NCBI RefSeq assembly: GCF_042693015.1
Contig: NZ_CP170544.1
Span: 3,224,001-3,288,000 of the forward strand
Origin: Sphingomonas_E sp042693015
GTDB taxonomy: Bacteria; Pseudomonadota; Alphaproteobacteria; Sphingomonadales; Sphingomonadaceae
Reading direction: 5' to 3'
Length of the DNA: 64,000 bases
Below are positions 59,879 through 64,000 of this stretch, piece by piece. Position 1 is the first letter of the stretch. Every line of letters starts with the position of its first letter. A model generated the notes under the pieces. That model saw only the letters and a list, made by a program, of their open reading frames with translations. It was not told where the DNA came from and ran no database searches. Position numbers and translations under genes: made by a program.

Positions 59879-60931
59879 TCAGCGAAACCAGACGATATTC
59901 CAGATCTGCACGAAATTCTCGAGCAGCCAGTCGCTCCAGCGTGGCGGATCCGGCTCGAGCACCCTGATCTCAGGTTCGAGATCGGCCGCGCGCCGGAGCA
60001 TCCGCCAGACGAGGTGGCTCGCTTTGTCGAGGAAGTCGTCTTCATATTCATCTCCCACATCCCACCAACGCCAACCACCGGCATGGGCTCCAAAATGTTT
60101 GCGGATGAAATAGATTTGCTCGGCTGTGGCGATCGAGGGTGGTCGCAACCTGAGCTCCCGGAAGAGATCGGGCCGGCTCGCCGAGCCAGTCGCGCGGGCC
60201 GATGGCCATGGCATCGCCTGCAGCGCATGGATGACACAGTCAAACGCGACCAGCGCCTCTACCTCGAAGCCAGACCTGCGCAATTCTTGGCCACGCAGGA
60301 AATGGAATATCCCCTGATGGATACCGGGATCGAGCGTATTGCGCCCAAGCCAGGGCGAGCGGCTGACCGGCACCGATGCTGGGCATGCCCCCCACTCTAT
60401 GGCCGCCTCGGTTGCCGCGACCGCAAGGGCGGTGCATGCATTTCCGGTCGGCGCAAACTCGCTGCCATAGCGCCTCATGGTCCCCGCCGATCCGAACATG
60501 TGAAGCGTCACTGCGTTGCGCTCCCAGGCCATCATCAGCGCCCGCGCAAACTCGCCGCGATGGACATATTGCCTCGCATAATGGGCGAACCACGACAGGA
60601 TAAATTCGGCATGGTCGTCGGCGATCACGCGTCGCCAGCCATGGGCCCAGTCGGGGCCGAGCGCGGCTACTGCGAGGCCTTGCTGGCAGGCGATGATCCG
60701 GCACCGCGGAGTCGAAGCAGCAAACCTTGGCGCGCCGGCGTCTCCAAGAAGCACCGTCCGGCATTCGATTTGATCGTCGCGTGTCTGGAGTTCGGCGAAG
60801 AAGGTATCGACTGCGGCGAGCAACGCACGCCGGTCGGTCGTCGGCTCGCCCTGATGGTCATACCACCGCCCCACGCGGTTCTTGGCCGCGAGGATCAAGC
60901 GCTTGCGCGACATTGCATTGAGCGCTGTCAC
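59879..60931 (-). CDS. Hypothetical protein of ~350 aa, partner of the STAND-like NTPase
   Basis: Start chosen as the GTG at 60931, which overlaps the stop of the NTPase gene (GTGA); an ATG at 60913 is the alternative. The frame is open further upstream but there it overlaps the NTPase gene antiparallel in codon quality, so the longer start is rejected. The protein is soluble, with aromatic-rich and basic segments (RALLAAVDTFFAELQTRDDQ, FILSWFAHYARQYVHRGEFA, IYFIRKHFGAHAGGWRWWD). No catalytic motif or family is recognised. The overlap with the NTPase suggests a joint function. Confidence 0.7.
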   Translation of the reverse strand: MTALNAMSRKRLILAAKNRVGRWYDHQGEPTTDRRALLAAVDTFFAELQTRDDQIECRTVLLGDAGAPRFAASTPRCRIIACQQGLAVAALGPDWAHGWRRVIADDHAEFILSWFAHYARQYVHRGEFARALMMAWERNAVTLHMFGSAGTMRRYGSEFAPTGNACTALAVAATEAAIEWGACPASVPVSRSPWLGRNTLDPGIHQGIFHFLRGQELRRSGFEVEALVAFDCVIHALQAMPWPSARATGSASRPDLFRELRLRPPSIATAEQIYFIRKHFGAHAGGWRWWDVGDEYEDDFLDKASHLVWRMLRRAADLEPEIRVLEPDPPRWSDWLLENFVQIWNIVWFR

Positions 60932-63900
60932 GGCTCGACGACGATGGCGTCCACTGCGGCCCGCGCGGTGTCGCCAGGCGCGAGGCCCACCGCAACGACC
61001 GCCGCTGAGAGGATAGCCTTGAGCCGTTGCCACGGTGGGGCCGGGGTCGCGATAGCTCGGCGAAGCGCGGGAATCCCTCCCGCAGGGTTTGCTAGCTCGG
61101 AGGAAAAGAGGCTCATATTGGCCCATTGATAGGCAACGAGCTCTACAATTGGCTCGCCCGCCATGTCCTTGACCGGCTGACCGGAACAGTAATGGGCCCA
61201 GAGGCCATGACAGCGTAACAGTTGCTCGGGGGAGCGGGCCTGCTCGGTGGTTGCCGCGAGCGCCGCCAGCATGTGGTGGGCCCAATGCGGGTGCTCGCGA
61301 TCAACTACCGCTGTCCAGGGATCGAAGGTCGCGGCGACGAACAGTCCGTCGATCAGGTTTACCAGTTGGCGCGCCCGACGGGCGTGGTCGCGGTTCGGCA
61401 GCGCGTGGCGCCAGGCGGCGACCGGCGCACTGGCGGCGGCACCGTTGCTGGCCATCCACAACATGGCCACCACGATATGGACGAGCAGCAACGCATCAAA
61501 ATCCTCCGGCCAGTCCGGGTCGGCATCGCCGATCAGCATCAGCGGCGAATATATTGCGTCGTTCCGGGCCTGCAGCGTGATCGCAGCTGCACGCGCCTGG
61601 CTCACACCATCGGCGACGACAGCGGTGTAATCGCCCGTCTGCGTCGCGAGCTTGAACAGTTCCACCGCGTCGAGCGAATGCAAAACCACATAGGGCGAGC
61701 GGCGCAGCCGCGCGGCATAGTGCTTCGCCCGATCAAGAGCCTTCGCGTGCGTGAGTTCGAGCTCGAGCAGGTCGCGGATAATCAAATCGAGCGGCGGAAC
61801 TTGGGGCGCGTCGGTATCGAAGCGATCCGGGATTGAGCAGAAGCCCGCCAGATTGCCCGCAGCGCTGGCGGGCAATTTGCCGTCCCGAATATGATTGATC
61901 GCCGAAAAGGTGCCACCGATCCGCCGTTGCAACGAAAGCACCGGCTCGGTCTCCACATCGGCCTGTAGCGGTTCGAGACTAGCGATCACCTGTTCAAAGC
62001 GCTCAAGCGCCTCTTCATGTCGGCCAACCATGAACATGGCAAAGGCAGCGTCCATCCGCATTCCCAACGCCAACAGCGGGTGGGTGGAGGTGTCGACCAG
62101 CGTCAGGCCCGCCAGCAGAAAACTCTCGGTCTTCACCCAGTCGCCGGCGCCACCGGCGGCGCTGGCGGCGACGCGGTAGTCATAGGCGGTACCGAGCATC
62201 CCCTCCTCGTCGGTCCGGCGCGGCAGGTAGGTGGTCCACAGTTCCAACGCCTCCTCTACCTGCCCGGCGCGTTTCTTTACCTTGGCCATCGCGCACATCA
62301 GGATGGCGTCGTCGCCAAGCTGCGCCTGGCGGCGTTCGGCTTCTGCGGCCGCAGCGGCGCTGTCATCCAGATTTTCGTCGATGGTGCGCACGAGCGATGG
62401 CGCGATGGCAAGGGCGAGGGGCGTGATGTCTAGACGCACGGCGAGATCTAGCAGCCGCCGAAACTGAGCCACAACGAGTGGCCAGCGGCCCTCGGCCTTC
62501 TCGATTTCGGCGAGCCAGACGCGATCGATGATCAGCGATGATTGCGCCCGCACGCCAGCAAAGGCGGTCAGACTCCGGACAATGTCCGGGTCGGGCAGGC
62601 CATCTAGCGCGTCGAGTAGCTCAGTGATCTGGTCAATATCCTTGATGCGGTGCATCAGCGGATAGGCGATGAAGATGTCATAATCCGGGGGCGTTTCGCC
62701 GCCTCTGAACTCGAGCCTGGCTTTGGTAAGACGCTCGGGGAAACTTGTCTCCATCACCAGCGCTAGCCGATGGAATTCGCGGGTGTAATAGACGAGCGTG
62801 GCCATAGGGTAGGTTACGCGCGTTTGGGCGAGCAGCTGGCTGACAAACAGGAAGCGGAAGAAACGGGCCGCCTCGTTGGTCTCGACGGCGGCTGCCTCCT
62901 GCTCGAAACGCGCGGCGATGCGCATCGCGGTCTCAGGGGCGGTGTAGACCGCGATTCGATATTGGAAATGGCGGAAGATAAAGAGGTCTATCGGCTTGCT
63001 GAAGGGTAATTCGGTTCCCTCCACGAGCCCCAGGATCGCGAACATTTCGCTGGCTTCGGCGATGTGCTGCCAGACCTCGTCCGAGGCCGAAAAGAGACTC
63101 TGCATCAGATAGGCGAGCGGGCCGGCGCTGCCCGACAAAAGGCAATGAGTCAGGATAGCCGTGATATCGAGCGGGGTGATCGTCCGTTCGAGCAGGTACA
63201 CCCAACTGATCTTGCCGTGCATGTCGCGGGCCCAAGGCAATCCGCGTGCGGCGACCGCAGATTCCCGAACGAGCGGCGACACACGATATTCGTCCGCATC
63301 GGTCTTTTCGAGCCACGGACCGCCGATGATGTCGATCGCGGTCCCGGGCTCTACGATGGGCGGATCCGCCCGCGCCACCGCCATCAAGCGACGGCGGGTC
63401 ACCCGGTTCGTGATGAGGCTGACACGGTACAGCATTTCCCGCGGGCCATCAGGCATCGCGGCGATTAAACGGCGCGCCTCACTGCGAACAGCATCCACAT
63501 CGGGGGTCGAGCCCATCAGGTCGGTCGACGACGGCCGTGGGAAGCCGGCCGCGGACAGCGCGGCGATCCGCGCGTGGACAAGCTGCGAATGTCCATTGGT
63601 CGTCGCGGTGATGATGGTGGACCACAATTGCAGATGGTCCGGCGGACAGCCTTCGCGCTGAAGGAAGGCGCTGATCTCGTCATCCTCGAAGGCTGGCATT
63701 GGGAGCGTGGAGCCGGGCGCGAGGCTGAGCAACTGGACAAGCCGCGATGACAAATCATGGGCGCTTGTGATGATCAGCTGACCGCCCTGTTCCTTGATCG
63801 CCACCACGAGCGACGACAGTGCAGATTCGAACGGCCTCGGGTCGGTGGTCCCGTCGAGATCCTCGAGAACCAGCGTCACCGGCTTGCCCCCGGCCATGAC

Positions 63901-64000
63901 GGCGGAGCGGACGGCGATAAGGCGCGCCCGCACGCCGGACGGGTCGAGGTCGCGCAGGTTCACCCAAGCGGGATGATCTTCGTCTCGTAGCGCGCTCGCC
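60928..64000 (-). CDS. Large STAND-like NTPase with helical repeats (N-terminus beyond window)
   Basis: At least 1023 residues; the frame stays open to the right edge, so the start and probably an N-terminal effector and Walker A lie outside. The visible N-terminal end carries a Walker B-like TLVLEDLDG, a sensor-like QLIITSAHD, and a winged-helix-type region (RLIAAMPDGPREMLYRVSLI, then EYRVSPLVRESAVA). From ~residue 250 on, the protein is helical repeats of TPR/STAND-sensor type (VEEALELWTTYL, RHEEALERFEQVIASLE). This layout is that of STAND signalling ATPases, some of which are antiphage sensors (Avs-like). Its place in an integrase-bearing island supports a defence role; the target is unknown. 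Confidence 0.75.
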   Translation of the reverse strand, partial: ASALRDEDHPAWVNLRDLDPSGVRARLIAVRSAVMAGGKPVTLVLEDLDGTTDPRPFESALSSLVVAIKEQGGQLIITSAHDLSSRLVQLLSLAPGSTLPMPAFEDDEISAFLQREGCPPDHLQLWSTIITATTNGHSQLVHARIAALSAAGFPRPSSTDLMGSTPDVDAVRSEARRLIAAMPDGPREMLYRVSLITNRVTRRRLMAVARADPPIVEPGTAIDIIGGPWLEKTDADEYRVSPLVRESAVAARGLPWARDMHGKISWVYLLERTITPLDITAILTHCLLSGSAGPLAYLMQSLFSASDEVWQHIAEASEMFAILGLVEGTELPFSKPIDLFIFRHFQYRIAVYTAPETAMRIAARFEQEAAAVETNEAARFFRFLFVSQLLAQTRVTYPMATLVYYTREFHRLALVMETSFPERLTKARLEFRGGETPPDYDIFIAYPLMHRIKDIDQITELLDALDGLPDPDIVRSLTAFAGVRAQSSLIIDRVWLAEIEKAEGRWPLVVAQFRRLLDLAVRLDITPLALAIAPSLVRTIDENLDDSAAAAAEAERRQAQLGDDAILMCAMAKVKKRAGQVEEALELWTTYLPRRTDEEGMLGTAYDYRVAASAAGGAGDWVKTESFLLAGLTLVDTSTHPLLALGMRMDAAFAMFMVGRHEEALERFEQVIASLEPLQADVETEPVLSLQRRIGGTFSAINHIRDGKLPASAAGNLAGFCSIPDRFDTDAPQVPPLDLIIRDLLELELTHAKALDRAKHYAARLRRSPYVVLHSLDAVELFKLATQTGDYTAVVADGVSQARAAAITLQARNDAIYSPLMLIGDADPDWPEDFDALLLVHIVVAMLWMASNGAAASAPVAAWRHALPNRDHARRARQLVNLIDGLFVAATFDPWTAVVDREHPHWAHHMLAALAATTEQARSPEQLLRCHGLWAHYCSGQPVKDMAGEPIVELVAYQWANMSLFSSELANPAGGIPALRRAIATPAPPWQRLKAILSAAVVAVGLAPGDTARAAVDAIVVEP

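Noticed and set aside
59411..61129. 572-codon open frame on the plus strand
   Set aside because: It is opposite two minus-strand genes with better composition. It is Arg/His/Pro-rich in the way of antisense frames in GC-rich DNA and has no ribosome site or domain.
60932..61285. Upstream extension of the 350-aa protein gene to 61285
   Set aside because: The added N-terminus is Gly/Arg/Pro-rich and overlaps the NTPase gene on the same strand in another frame. The GTGA overlap at 60931 is the better start.

Overview
The window is about 64 kb of GC-rich alphaproteobacterial chromosome, most likely from a sphingomonad (Sphingomonas/Rhizorhabdus/Novosphingobium-like). Support for this comes from the dense TonB-dependent receptors, FecI/FecR pairs, LLM flavin monooxygenases, P450/ferredoxin genes, MucR regulators, strong GAGG-type ribosome sites with frequent GTG/TTG starts, and short interspersed palindromic repeats typical of this group. 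No rRNA, tRNA or CRISPR array was found.

Region by region. (1) 1-13 kb is catabolic: a Zn-alcohol dehydrogenase cut by the left edge, two luciferase-like flavin monooxygenases, two TetR regulators, an HSL-type esterase, a D-aminoacylase-like amidohydrolase, a GH130 phosphorylase, a YbaK-type deacylase, a LuxR-type regulator, and a P450 - [2Fe-2S] ferredoxin - limonene-epoxide-hydrolase trio. Several divergent promoters carry near-perfect palindromes that look like operators. (2) 12-21 kb holds a serine hydrolase and an NDH-2-like flavoprotein, then a signalling block (FixJ-type regulator, receiver-only protein, PAS histidine kinase) and an MBL-fold hydrolase. (3) 21-29.4 kb is a cell-surface module: an exported TPR-CHAT protease, divergent from a SLAM-like outer-membrane protein and a very large FecR-domain protein with a (Pro-Thr)n linker. 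(4) 29.4-34.8 kb is accessory and decaying: an IS3 relict, a MucR with a long histone-H1-like tail, a four-gene operon in which two genes are broken, and a truncated KAP NTPase ending at the 3' end of the next gene. (5) 34.8-44.7 kb has a 1738-aa autotransporter with its own (PT)n linker, two serine hydrolases and a TetR. (6) 44.8-54.4 kb has two TonB receptor loci with SnoaL-like proteins, a FecI/FecR pair and an AraC regulator. (7) 54.4-64 kb is a second accessory region: small membrane proteins, a second MucR, a tyrosine integrase, a DUF883-like protein, an unknown possibly nuclease-like protein, an unknown 350-aa protein, and a large STAND-like NTPase that runs off the right edge.

The best candidates for undescribed biology are the STAND-like ATPase operon in the integrase-bearing island (58.9-64 kb), the CHAT/SLAM/FecR surface module (21-29.4 kb), the MucR-H1-tail fusion, and the decayed four-gene operon beside the broken KAP NTPase. 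All functional statements rest on motif reading; no database search was possible.
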